A stretch of DNA of 64,000 nucleotides, from positions 4,396,001 through 4,460,000 of the forward strand of contig JAITYX010000033.1 of the NCBI GenBank assembly GCA_021018815.1, read 5' to 3'. Below are positions 1 to 10,560 of the stretch, piece by piece. The notes under the pieces were generated by a model. That model saw only the letters and a program-made list of their open reading frames with translations. It was not told the DNA's origin and made no database searches. Position 1 is the first letter of the stretch. The number at the start of each line of letters is the position of its first letter. The translations under genes and the position numbers were made by a program. The DNA comes from Talinum fruticosum. Lineage: Eukaryota; Streptophyta; Magnoliopsida; Caryophyllales; Talinaceae.

Positions 1-880
1 ACTTACTTAAGAAATTCATCCGGAAGAAGAGGATGTCGAGGTTAGCATCAAAAAGAACATTGTACTAAAGGCTCGAAAGCGAAGGGAAACTTTGAGCTCC
101 TCCGATTAAAAAGAGGACCCGATGGTACTCATTGCTCGAGGCTTCAAAATAATGACGAAGTATAAAAAGTGGGAAAAGAGGCCAAAGGAAGAGTTCTACA
201 AGAAAGATAAGAACGACAGAAAAGGTAAATCTTCTTCTCCTTTAAAGTTATCTTTAACGAAGAACTCGGCTATTTTGAATATGGTAGCAAAGATCACATA
301 GTCAAAGACTACCCAAAGAGAAAGAAGGACAGAAAGAAGAAAAAGGCTATGATGGCCACACGGAGCGATGATGACTCATGATGACTCAAATTGTCTAATG
401 GCACTAATGGACTCGAAGTTAAATCCGAGTTAGATGCCGACAACTCGTAAACTAAGAAGACAAGTCCTCGGGAGGTAATTGAATACTTTCTAAAGTTCTC
501 CAAAGCTGATTTAGCCATATATATTTACACTTTGGAAGAATACTCCGATTCTAATTCTTCTCGGTTCAAATAACAACTTGAGTCTCTTACTTCGAGAGAA
601 ATTTTTGAAAAATGAATTGGAAAAACCGAGACTAACTCTAAAAGAACTCAAGACCAGTACTCAAGCTAATGAGAGTGAGTTTGAGTCACTCGGAAAAGCA
701 AATGAGCTTCGAAAAGAGAACTCAATAAGTCTCAAGAGCTTGTTTTGAAATTCACTCAAGGTTAGAAAAACCTGGACATGCTTTTAGGATCTCGGTGTGT
801 CTCCTTCAGGAAAGAAGGACTTGGTTTTAATGAAGAGGAGGAATCAAATTCCTACTCTAATCTGTTTAAAAAGGATTCCG
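1..880 (+). pseudogene. copia gag remnant with destroyed zinc knuckle
   Basis: Region homologous to the gag of element 2 (14935 onward). The CCHC nucleic-acid-binding knuckle is readable at 271-312, but each Cys codon reads Tyr (TAT, TAT, TAC), leaving Y-FE-Y-GSKD-H-IVKD-Y. In element 2 the first two cysteines are intact (CFEC). Downstream is a charged Glu/Lys/Ser-rich stretch that probably formed a coiled coil before the protease. No long frame survives. In a working element gag forms the cytoplasmic particle that packages the RNA; this copy could not. Confidence 0.7.
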
Positions 881-1031
881 AACTGTGAAGTTTAGGAAGG
901 TTAAGCGTGGTCCTATTCATAAGAATGAAAGGAGGACTAAGCAAACGACCACGATAAAGGGAATTACTGGGTTCGTTAGAGGAAATGAGAAGGGTTAGTT
1001 TGTTTCTGACTTGTAGGTAACTCAGAAAAAG

Positions 1032-1653
1032 ATGAAAGGTCATTGGTACTTAGACAGTGGATGCTCACACCACATGTCAGGAGATTTAAGAATTTTTTCC
1101 GAGTTAGAAGATTTTAAACGAGGCAAAGTCACTTTTGGAGATGACAGTAAGGGCAAGATAGCTGGGATTGGCAAAATTGGTGAAGGAGACAATCTAGTTA
1201 GTCTAGTTTATCTTGTCAAGGGATTAAACTACAATCTTCTCAGCATCTCTCAATTGTGTGACAAAGGTCCAGAGGTCAGGTTTACTCGGACTAATTCGTA
1301 CATTTCTAATGCAGTCACCAAAGAGAAAGCTCCGAGGTCTAAGGTCAGGTAACACTTATACTATTCCTCTTTCGGATTCTAGTAAGAATTTATAATGCTT
1401 GAGAGCATCTTTGAATGATGATTCATGGACATGGCATCATAGACTAGGACATATTAGCATGCATACTATCAAGAAGCTTGCATCTCATGGATTAGTTAGG
1501 GGTTTAACTCATTATGCATTTAAGAAAGATAAAATCGTGATACATGCACAAAAGGAAAGCAAGTCGGATCATCTTTCAAACCAGTCAAAACTATGTCTAC
1601 ATCCAAAGTGCTTGACTTGGTTCATATGGATTTGTGTGGTGAAACTCCTGTGA
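1032..1653 (+). pseudogene. copia protease and GAG-pre-integrase remnant
   Basis: The frame from 1032 carries WYLDSGCSHHM, the aspartic protease active site (DSG) of copia polyproteins, followed by the LVYLVKGLNYNLLSISQLCDKG block. After a frameshift near 1352 the frame from 1399 reads TWHHRLGHISMHTIKKL, the GAG-pre-integrase domain that precedes the integrase zinc finger. The expected CxxC after it is damaged (near 1543). The protease active site is intact here, whereas element 2 has lost it. The frameshift and stops mean no functional polyprotein. Confidence 0.88.
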
Positions 1654-2470
1654 AAAGCTTAGGAGGTAAATCATATGTGCTTGTTATTGTTGACAATTAC
1701 TCACGATTTACCTGGGTGTGTTTTCTCGATGAACAAGAATGAAGTCTTCAAAGAGTTCATTATGATCTGCAGGAAAATTCAAGTGGAGTCTCGGACTCAG
1801 ATTAGAAGAATTTGAACCGACCATGGAAGGGAGTTCGACTACTCGGAATTTGCTAAGTTGACCATGGAAGGGAGTTCGACTACTCGGAATTTGCTGAGTT
1901 CTATGACAGGAACTATATCTCTCACAACTTCTCAACACCCAAAACTCCTCAACAAAATTGAGTAGTGGAGAGAAAGAACCGAACTCTTGAAGAAATAGGA
2001 AGGACAATGATGATTGAAAATGATCTACCTTACTATTTACAGGCTGAGGCGATCAACAACGCAAATTACATACTCAAATGATGCCTCATCCAACCCATCT
2101 TGAAGAAAACTCCCTAAGAGCTTTAGAAAGGAAAGAAACCCAACATATCATATATCAAACCATTTTAATGTAAGTGCTTTGTTCATAATAACAGTAAGGA
2201 TCACCTAACCAAGTTTGACGCTAGGTCGGATAAAGGTATATTTTTGGGTTACTTATCTCGGAGTAAAGCTTATCATGTGTTTAGCAAAAGAACTAACACA
2301 GTGGAAGAAAGTATCCACGTTGTGTTGGATGAGATATATCAGGGTAGAACAAGTGAGTCAACTTTCTCAGATCTGAAACTCAGTCGAGATGAAGTTAATC
2401 TTGCTAAAGCCGAGCTCGAAAGAGTTAGAAGAAAGCAACTCGGAATGAGGCAACACAAAACATTGTGACT
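1654..2470 (+). pseudogene. copia integrase core and C-terminal remnant
   Basis: Reading across frames recovers the copia integrase core: a VDNYSRFTWVCFL-like segment near 1690-1730, an RTDHGREFDYSEF-like segment near 1815-1850, and the late block around KAYHVFSKRTNTVEESIHVVLDE at 2265-2335. A stretch of about 40 bp (the GTTCGACTACTCGGAATT block) is repeated in tandem at about 1829-1893, a local duplication not present at the same place in element 2. Stops and shifts interrupt every domain. Confidence 0.78.
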
Positions 2471-4240
2471 CGGACCGAACAAGCTCAAGAGCCAGCTCGG
2501 AATGTTGAAGGACAAGCAAATGAGGAGACTCAGCAAGCTCAAACAGCTGAAGATCAGCCAATTCAACCAATGAACTTGGTGAATCGGACGACAGTCAAGC
2601 ATTTAAGTATGCATCCAACCACCCACTCGAAAACATTCTTTCGACATCAACAATGGAGTAAGAACTCGCTCTTCTTTACAAAATCTATGTGCATTCACTG
2701 CATTCATATCATTAACGGAACCCGAAATGCACTAGAGGCCCTAAATGAACCACAATGGGTAGAGGCCATGCAAGAAGAGCTTAATCAATTAGAAAGAAAC
2801 AAAGTCCGGACTCCGACCAAATGACGTTCGACCACCCAATCAAAGGAACCAAATGGGTTTTCAAAAACAAACTGGATGAGGATGGGTTGGTAGTCGAAAT
2901 AAGGCTAAATTTGTGGCTCAAGTTTACAATCAAGAAGAAGGAATTGATTGTAGGGAAACCTTCGCACTAGTTGCTTGGGATTGAAGCAATCGAATTCTGT
3001 TAGCATTTTCATCTAGCATGAATATTAAGTTGTATCAAATGGATGTTAAATGTGCTTTTCTAAATGGCTTCATTCAAGAGGAAGTCTATGTTGAGCAACC
3101 ACCTGGATTTGAAAACTCGGAATTTCCAAATCATGTTTTCAAATTACAAAAGGCTTTATATGGTCTTAAACAAGCTCCTAGAGCTTGGTATGAAAGACTG
3201 AGCAGACTTCTTGGTTGAAAATGATTTCAAAAGAAGTCAGATTGACAAAACTCTTTTTATAAAAACCAAAGGGAAAGATTTCCTTATTGCTCAGATTTAT
3301 GTTGTTGATATTATCTTTGGAGCTACTAATGAAACTCTATGTAGAGAGTTTTCCGAGTTGATGAGACAGGAGTTCCAAATGAGCATGTTAGGAGAACTCA
3401 ATTTCTTTCTTGGTCTACAAATCAGACAAGACAAAGATGGAATCTATCTCCATCAATCTAAGTATACCAAGGAGTTGTTGAAAAAATACAAGCTTCAAGA
3501 TGTGAAACATGCAGCCACACCTATGAGTAGCAGTATGAAACTAGACTCAAATGAAAAAGGTAAAGCGAGTAGATCGAAACTCTATAGAGGTATGATTGGA
3601 TTTCTTCTCTATCTCACATCTAGTAGGCCAAACATTATGTTTAGTGTCTGTTTGTGTGCCAGATTTCAACCTAATCTAAAAGAATCACATCTCATTACGG
3701 TGAAGACGATTTTCATATATCTTGTAGGGACTCGGAATCTTGGTCTATGGTTCTCAAGAGACTCGGGACTGACCCTCACTGGATACTCGGATGCTGACTG
3801 TGCTAGTTACAAAGTTGATAGAAAAAGCACGTCAGGAGCATGCCAATTTCTAAGTCAATCCCTCATATCTTGGCACTCAAAGAAACAGAACTTAGTTGCT
3901 CTCTCAATTGCTGAAGCTGAGTACATTGCAGCTAGAGCTTGTTATGCTCGGATTCTATGGATCAAGCAGACACTTGAAGGATGTTGGACTCTCATTTAAA
4001 TTTATCCCAATCAAGTGTGACAATCAAAGTGCAATCAGCATCACTAAGAATCCAGTTCAACACTCAAAGAAAAAGCATATTTAGGTCAGGTATCATTTTC
4101 TGAGAGACCATTCCGAGAAAGGTGATATTGAACTTGAATTCATTCCTATGAAATTTCAGTTAGTTAATATTTTCACTAAGCCACTTAGTGAGGATCAGTT
4201 TTGTTTTATGAGGAATGAGCTTGGCATGATTAATGCATGA
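2471..4240 (+). pseudogene. copia reverse transcriptase-RNase H remnant, YVDD changed to YVVD
   Basis: Reverse transcriptase blocks are readable: EPQWVEAMQEELNQLERN (about 2740-2800), [32 protein letters not shown] (from 3018) and KALYGLKQAPRAWYERLS. The frame 3211-3999 continues through the polymerase palm to RNase H, with DADCASYKVDRKSTSGACQF, ISWHSKKQN and AEAEYIA, then CDNQSAI (about 4018) and the polyprotein end EFIPMKFQLVNIFTKPL (to about 4190). The catalytic YVDD box at 3298-3309 reads Y-V-V-D because one Asp codon is GTT, which should abolish polymerisation. Frame breaks occur near 2824, 3215 and 3999. Confidence 0.9.
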
Positions 4241-4643
4241 TTATGTGCTTTTCTAAGTGAAATTTCCTTGTATAATTATGTGTTATATGTTTTTTTTATC
4301 TTAAATAACAAATGGATCGATTGACCAAGTCAAGCGGAGCTATGAGTTATTAGGTCTTTCGAGTGTTCTAAGTCACTTAGAAACCATACTGAGTCGAGCT
4401 CGGTTCTTACACAAAATGGACATCAAAATTCTAGATCATCTCTAGATAAATGGAGAATTTCGGAAATATTTTTAGAAAAGTCTTTCTTCTCTCTCTCTCT
4501 CGTCACACGTTTCGATCAAAGACAACTAGCCGTTGGAAGAAAGCTACTGGAATTCTAATAGTTGGACAACGAAATGTCACACCTGTGTGAGACGACAATT
4601 AGAGCTTCCGGTTAGACCGAAGGTTGAAGGTCATTTCTTTTGC

Positions 4644-4651
4644 TATAAATA
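4644..4651 (+). promoter_or_regulatory. internal TATA box upstream of the 3' accessory ORF
   Basis: TATAAATA followed by GTAACC lies about 170 bp before the ATG of the 3' ORF, with a pyrimidine-rich leader including a CT repeat at about 4763-4789. The same position in element 3 has TATAAATA (31580-31587, minus strand) and element 2 has a decayed TTTAAATAG (about 19649). This suggests the accessory ORF has its own promoter rather than depending only on the LTR. That is inference from position and recurrence; no transcript data. Confidence 0.5.
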
Positions 4652-4819
4652 GTAACCCTTTACCTTCATTTCTTTACTTTACTCACTCGCCTTCTTACTT
4701 TCTAAGCATTCTTGCTCACTCGAATTTTCTCTCTCCGAATTCTAAACGCTTTCACTCTTTGCGCTCTCTCTCTCTCTCTCTCTCTCTCTTGTCCTCTCGT
4801 TTTCTCAAAAATTCTAACC

Positions 4820-6469
4820 ATGCCTAAAAGGGGTTCTCGCACCTGATTTGCTGGGGTCTTCTACCAAGAAGCCTCACACCAAAACTCCTCAAGAGGGTAC
4901 CTTTAACCCCTCTAAAATATTTGTCACCCAAGATCTTATGTTGGATGACAAATTCTTTCCAACCACCACGTTTTCATGGTTGTAGCACATAAAGATCACT
5001 GGATTGTACAATTTCATGTGCTTTAGTGAGTTTATCTATCCCAAACTCGTTGCCAAGTTGTACTCTAATATGTCTTACTCGAGGGAGTCATTACCTCACG
5101 AGTTCAAGACAAGGTTGTTCGTATCAACCTCTTTCTCCTTCATAGAATCTTCAAAACCTCTTCCCTTTTTCTTAACCGCAATCCCATCCCTTTTACGGAG
5201 ATTGAGGATGAATTCTTTGAGAAGTACGCCAAGGAGGTCCCCGAGTCACGGAAAAATTTCTGAGTGACTCGGATGAAGACCGAGGCCGGACTACTATGTT
5301 TTCTCTTGATGAGAACTTTCTTTTCTCATCACTCTAGCAAAGAGAATCCCAATTCCAAAATTCTCAAAGCTTTATTTGATATTCTAGAGGGCTACGACAT
5401 AGACCTCTTCCCTGTCATTCTTGAGTAGATGGCCCAAGTGCATGCTCAAAAAGTCTGCTCCTTTTCCCTTTGGAGCCCTTCTCGATCGTTGTTTTCAAAC
5501 AGTTCAAGGTTCCCTCCCCTCGGATCCAAATGTAGTTTTTGAGGCTACCATAATTGTGGGCAGGAAGGAGCTTCGGGCTACGGATATCGGGAAGTCAAGC
5601 CTAGTGTCCGGGTCCACGAGTTTGAGTTCAAACCCCTTCACCCCCTCCCACTCGGACTCAAATTCCTCTACCACTCCTTCCTCCATCCACTCGGTCCCTC
5701 CACTTCTCAACCAGCTTCTACAGCATCTCGCTGCTTTGTCTGTTGTTTTGGTAGACAAACTTTCTTCTCTGTCCGAAGAACTTCGAGGCACTCTCCGCTC
5801 TCTAAAGACTGTCCTTCAAAGCATGGTGATCAATCGGAAGACAACCCAGTCTCGGATCCGAGAGCACTAGGATCTGCTAATTGAGTTCAAGGGCATCATC
5901 AAGGAGCAGCACGAGCAGCTCCAACTCCTCTAAGAACGCCGATTGAAGGCTGCCCGGGATGTAGAAAGTTCATATACTTCGAGGAGTCCTCCAGCCTAGC
6001 CAAGTCTCCTTCGGCTGAGGTCGAAGAAGAAACTGCAGCTGAGCCAGCTTAACCTAAAGAGGAGAAGAAAGAGGAGAAAGAAGAGGAAAATGAGGAGAAG
6101 AAGGAAGAGGAGAAAGAAGAGGAGAAGGAGGAGAAAAAGGAAGAGGAGAAAAAGAAAGAAGAGGCCACTTAACTCGAGGACAAGGTGCCAAAGCTCTCGA
6201 ACCGGAACCGATCTCCTCAAATATAGATCCGAGTAGGTTAGAAGAAGTTGGGGACATTGGTCAGTCCACGGCTATTAAGTCGAAGCACTCCGTTGTCTTC
6301 ATGGAGGATGAGCCTAAGGATGATATGCCCTCGGGTCGGACGACCAGGACGGAGCCACTTCCGTACATCTCTGTGCTGCCGCCGCCATGTTCATGCACTT
6401 CATCTCAAGCATATGAGCGTTGGCGCACTTCTCGTCCCTCCACCTCTCGATAGCAAGCCCCCTTCTTAA
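4820..6469 (+). pseudogene. 3' accessory ORF (env position) of copia element 1
   Basis: About 1.65 kb between pol and the 3' untranslated region, starting at an ATG (MPKRGS) and ending at TAA in a Pro/Ser-rich tail. An N-terminal block contains LDDKFFPTTTFSW and YNFMCFSEFIYPKLVAKLYSN. This resembles the 'putative plant transposon protein' domain found in extra ORFs of plant retrotransposons. A Pro/Ser-rich middle follows, then a nearly pure Lys/Glu coiled-coil-like run (6056-6167). No clear signal peptide or transmembrane helix is visible, so an envelope role is not supported by this copy. Related copies: 19895-21490 and 29683-31311. Stops (first at codon 9) and shifts break it. Function unknown. 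Confidence 0.6.
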
Positions 6470-6922
6470 TTTTTTTTCTTTTCTCTGTTTTATTTGTTTT
6501 GTCCAACATCATTTTTACTCTCTTGATAGTTTCTTCCCTCTTTTTGATGAAATGCAAGGGGAGAAATATAGAAATTTTAATGTTGTGTTTAGGGGAGCTC
6601 ACCCTCTCTTTTCTTTGAGCAATCAATGAATGATTTTTTTTTTTCACTGAACAGATTTATTTCGAGTTACTCCTTTCTCGAGTTAGGTGTTTCTTATTAT
6701 CTTTATCTCGCTCCGATGTAATCTATTCTTTCTTTGCTTTAATGTCTTATCCGCATAACTCGTTATGAGTCATGATATTATCTCGTAATGCATCTTATAA
6801 GTATGGAATGCTTCTCACTCATCACTTCTCATTTTGATATGTTCTTCATAGAGAAAATGAAAACTCATGTTTCGCACTAACAAGTTTCTATCTAAGTTTG
6901 GATTGCCTTTCATAAAAAGGGG
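6470..6922 (+). other. 3' untranslated region with repeated polypurine tracts
   Basis: Non-coding DNA between the accessory ORF and the 3' LTR. It holds an upstream purine tract (GCAAGGGGAGAAAT, about 6554), a second short one (TTTAGGGGAG, about 6588), and the terminal tract AAAAAGGGG at 6914-6922. Equivalent tracts occur in element 2 (about 21624 and 21899) and element 3 (about 29584 and 29160). Multiple polypurine tracts are a known Sirevirus trait. The terminal tract is interrupted by the solo LTR at 6923. Confidence 0.6.
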
Positions 6923-7570
6923 TGAAGGTTTGCTCGGGGAGAGTCCGAGTCACCCTAGGGGGTGAATAGGGTGATAGAAAATTCTTTGTGAAATCAAATT
7001 CTTTTGCGCAGAATAGAGAAGAAGATAGATTCCGAGTCTATCAACCGGGTCGAAAAGATTGAACTCGGAAGGCAATAAGACAGAAAGAACAAGAGCAATA
7101 AAGGCTGTCCGAGTCTCGAATGAACTCGGAAAGTTGACACTTAGATTTTACGTGGAAACCCTCCTGGGGCAGAAAACCACGGACCGTGTCAATCCGGACA
7201 CGAAGTCAAATCCACTATTTTGAGTCCACAAAATACCGTGAACCGATCGAACCCGAGTTGCTCCCTTAGACAACTCTATACAAGTTTTCCTAGACTCGAA
7301 ATTCCCTTATCCGATCTAGTACTTCCTAGCTGAGATAACCCTTACAGCTAGGGACAACTAAGCTGTGTTAGCCCTTACAGCTTAGTCAAGGGACCTTACA
7401 AAGTATGTAAGAAAGAGTTTGTAATCGAGTACAAGACCTTACAACTCGGAAAGTAATGAATTATAGAGTGGGAGTTGTAAGTTAAAGATTGAAAGTAAAT
7501 ACAATAACTTTGAGCAAGTACGTGTATAGACAATATATTTGGCAACCTTCAAGTATTGTGAAGTGGCTTC

Positions 7571-7578
7571 TATTTATA
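7571..7578 (-). promoter_or_regulatory. LTR TATA box (solo LTR 1)
   Basis: Minus-strand TATAAATAGAAGCC. The same context is present in the LTRs at 9401, 22835 and 24088 (minus), so it is the likely core promoter of the family LTR. Confidence 0.7.
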
Positions 7579-7644
7579 GATAACCAGGCGAGTAGCCGTT
7601 ATCTTCATCTGCTGACCGAGAGTCTTCGTGACCATTGATAAAAG

Positions 7645-7665
7645 CTTTCCGAGTCACTCGGAAAG
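7645..7665. promoter_or_regulatory. 21-bp perfect palindrome upstream of the LTR TATA box
   Basis: Arms CTTTCCGAGT and ACTCGGAAAG around a single C, about 70 bp upstream of the TATA box in LTR orientation. The core GAGTCACTC is kept or slightly decayed at the same place in other family LTRs (about 9318, 22748, 24169, 39356). It resembles a dimeric transcription-factor site (bZIP-like TGAGTCA core), which is inference only. Confidence 0.45.
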
Positions 7666-8503
7666 TATCCGTTGTAATGTGAACGTTGGACAACGGTTTA
7701 ACGATCTTGGAAATCCCAAAACCATTGGCGAGTGTCTTGATTGATAAGGTGGAAACCACCGTTAAGCTTGGCGTTTCGGTTTTCTAGATTTGGAAACAGA
7801 CAGCTTCCGACACAATCTTCCGGGACTGGAGCAGGGAAGGTGAAAAGCCATGTCTGCTGGTGATTTGACATTCGAAGCTCGGTTACTTTTGTGGTTTGAA
7901 AAAGGTGTATCCTCGATTGAATAACCTACAAAAGTAAATTACCTTCGGTTCTCAAAGTATAAAATACTTTGGTCCAAGGTTAGACACGAGATAATAAAAT
8001 AATTATGATAATTAAACAATTGATTAACCGAGTCGAAACGAAATGGAATTTTCTAAGTCCAATATCCATGATACTCGGAATTCCATCCGACTTAGTCTAA
8101 GTAATAAAACAAGTTCCATAAAGAATATCGGAGAGAATTAACTTGATATAGACTAAGCATGGAATGAGCTAAGAATATTGACTATAACAAAATAGAACGT
8201 ATATCCACAAGTCCGATTCCGAGTGAGAAACGACATAATACTCGGTATATTCAAAACGCGACACATCCGAGTGATGCTGGACTCGGAGCATAGAACCAGC
8301 TTTCCGAGTCACTTATAGATAAGCGGGAATTATAAGAAGTAGGAACTGTATCACATAAAGAAGATACAACTTTACTCAAAGAAGTTTACGTGATACGGAG
8401 AATGCCTTGGAATGAAAACTCAATAAGTATGGGATTGTTATACCGACTCATTTAATGCAACTCGTAAATGCGTTAAGAGATGTCCGAGTCTTCAAGGGGA
8501 GAT

Positions 8504-9988
8504 TGAAGACTTAGATTCTAACTATAAGTCATTATGAGTAATACATGAAGACTCAGCTATAAACTTCATCGCTTCTAAGTTTTTATTTCAAGTCATTCCG
8601 AGCTTTATAGAAACTCTTGTATAAGTTTTCATTCGTTTCGGTCGACTCGAAATCACATTATTGTATATCTTCTACACTAATGTTTCGACTCACTCGGATA
8701 TCACTCAGAGCTATCGCATGTTCAAATAATTTCGTAACACCTTTATTCCGTGTTCTGATCTGCATATTTCAAAGAAAAAAGAATTACTGTATTAATTCCC
8801 TATTCTAAGTTAGTTTATCCCCTTGAGAATTTTTTGTTTAGATCAAGTTGTTATACTCGATATTTTACTCTCTCTACTTGATCATCTTTAGGATTGACTC
8901 TGATAGAATTTGAGTATATTGAATATTAGACTTACAAAATTCCCCTCTTCTAGGGCTAAGATAATTAAGCACTTACTTACTCTAATTTAATTATAGTATG
9001 TGCCTAATCTTGGACCACAGTATTGTATACTTTGAGAACCAAAGTGGTTTACTTTTGTAGGTTATTCAAACGAGGCTAACTCATTGTTGAAATACAAAAC
9101 TAGCTGGCTTCTAGCTGTTAATCACCTACGGACAAGCTTTATCTACTTCGAACAAGGCTCGGACACCGTATCGTGGTTGTCTGTTTCCAAACCTGGAAAA
9201 CTCCAACGCTACTCTCAATGGTGGTTTCTACCTTGCTCTTTAGATAACTCTAGTTGAGTAAAACACCATTTTGAGCCAAGAGTCGTTACACAATGTTCAC
9301 ATCCCAATGCATCTTTTTTGAGTAACTCGAAGAGCCGTTACAATGGCCAGTGAAGACTTTGTTCGGAACCAAGACAAAACAATCACTCTGCTTGGTTGGA
9401 TATAAATAGAAGCCACCTCACAAGACAAGAAGATTGCTGGAATTCTTGCTGAACATCATTACAAAACACATTACTTGACCAAAAGTTATTGTTTTCATAT
9501 TCAATCTTCTATTTACAACTCCCAGTCTGTATTTTATATTTTCTAAGTTGTAAAGTCTTGTATTCAGTCACATTCTTCTCTTACTTTTTAAGTAAGGTCC
9601 CTTGACCGAGATGTGAGGGTTAACTAAAGCGGTTATCCCTTATTGTAAAGTTTACCTCGATCGGGAAGTACTAGATCAAATAAGGTATCTTCCGAGTCTA
9701 GGAAAACATTATAAGGAATTATTTAAGGGACCAATTCTGATAGAGTCGAGTCTGTTGTATTTTGAGAATTCAAAATAGCGGATTTGATTTGGTGCTTGGA
9801 TTAGCACCGACCGTGGTTTTCTCGCCCAGGAGGGTTTCCACGTTTTTTGAGTATTTGCATTTCGAGTCTAATCTAAACCGAGACTCAGCTGTTTATCACT
9901 TTCCAAGCAAAAAGTTCCTAAGTTCTTTTAAATTTCCTCATCACCCTATTCACCCCCGCCCTCTAGGGTGACTTACACAAAACCTTCA
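8504..9988 (+). repeat. 3' LTR of copia element 1
   Basis: 1,485 bp from TGAAGACTTAG, immediately after the reconstructed polypurine tract, to ACCTTCA. The terminal TGAAG/CTTCA are inverted. A TATA box lies at 9401-9408. The last 60 bp contain the short terminal palindrome typical of this family (TCACCCTA ... TAGGGTGA, about 9940-9971). It is visibly diverged from the nested solo LTR. The expected 5-bp target duplicate would be 9989-9993, but the partner lies outside the window. Confidence 0.88.
9401..9408 (+). promoter_or_regulatory. LTR TATA box (3' LTR of element 1)
   Basis: TATAAATA followed by GAAGCC, identical in context to the TATA boxes of the other family LTRs. Confidence 0.65.
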
Positions 9989-10141
9989 CTATGTATAATA
10001 GATATTACACTAGCTAAATTCCCCTTATTTTTGTTTTTGGTAAGAATATTGGTTCTATTACTAGCTGAAATGGTTTAGAACAAAAATACAAAAGTCTTCA
10101 GGGGAGGGAATATTTCCCAGGCCCTCAAGACAAGAAATGCA

Positions 10142-10560
10142 TCAAAGCCTCTTTGTTTTTTTCTTTTTACAATTGTGGGCTAAAAATCTTAGTCTTGTTA
10201 TGATTTGGTATGTGCAAGATTTCATGACACTAGCTGCATCCCTTTCCTCCTTTTTGTATAACCTTGCATTTCTCTTTGTCCATAAGAAGTAGACAACAGT
10301 TGTGATGCTGAATGATGGTATCTTGTGCTTGCGAGCTTTACTATCTTTGATCAAAATGTCCTTCATTGGGGTAATTGGAGCGTTTAGCCTTAATGTTACT
10401 AGAACATTCTCGCAGGATGCATTGGCGAAAAGCACACATGAAGAAAACATGTTCATGACTTTCCTTGCTTTGAAAGCATAATTGACATATCACATATTGT
10501 AGTTTGATGTTGATTTTTATCAATCTGTCTAAGGTGGGCAATCTACCTAATGACATTCTC
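10142..10560 (-). pseudogene. LINE C-terminal zinc-binding (zf-RVT) region
   Basis: The minus-strand frame 10556-10341 reads GRLPTLDRL ... CQLCFQSKESHEHVFFMC, the zf-RVT signature of plant LINE ORF2. The overlapping frame 10456-10142 continues with TVVYFLWTKRNARLYK and a basic end, the usual C-terminus of these proteins. A frameshift separates the two. Confidence 0.8.

Larger units (their letters stand above)
6923..8494 (-). mobile_element. solo LTR of the copia family, inserted in the polypurine tract
   Basis: 1,572-bp LTR in reverse orientation, beginning TGAAGG and ending CTTCA. It is flanked by a perfect 5-bp target duplication AGGGG (6918-6922 and 8495-8499). Removing it and one AGGGG restores the uninterrupted element 1 tract AAAAAGGGGAGAT directly before the LTR start TGAAGAC at 8504. 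Internal element sequence is absent, so it is a solo LTR. It is most similar by eye to the inverted LTR at 23465-25004. It contains a TATA box and a promoter-proximal palindrome. Confidence 0.92.
1..9988 (+). mobile_element. Ty1-copia (Sirevirus-like) element 1, 5'-truncated by window edge
   Basis: Degenerate LTR retrotransposon reading gag, protease, integrase, reverse transcriptase, RNase H in copia order, followed by a long extra 3' ORF, a polypurine tract of the Sirevirus form (A-run, GGGG, AGAT, then TG) and a 3' LTR. The order IN before RT identifies copia. The Sirevirus-like placement rests on the extra ORF after pol, the polypurine sequence and the gag/pol wording. The gag start and 5' LTR lie left of the window: position 1 aligns with about 14935 of element 2. 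A solo LTR of the same family is nested at 6923-8494. Many stops and frameshifts make it inactive. Confidence 0.9.

Noticed and set aside
4763..4789. CT microsatellite as a possible terminator or regulatory array
   Set aside because: A simple CT run in the leader of the accessory ORF; only its position after the TATA box is noted.
5996..6257. Leu/Phe/Ser-rich minus-strand frames looking like membrane proteins
   Set aside because: They are the antisense of the Lys/Glu (AAG/GAG) repeat of the accessory ORF; composition alone creates them.
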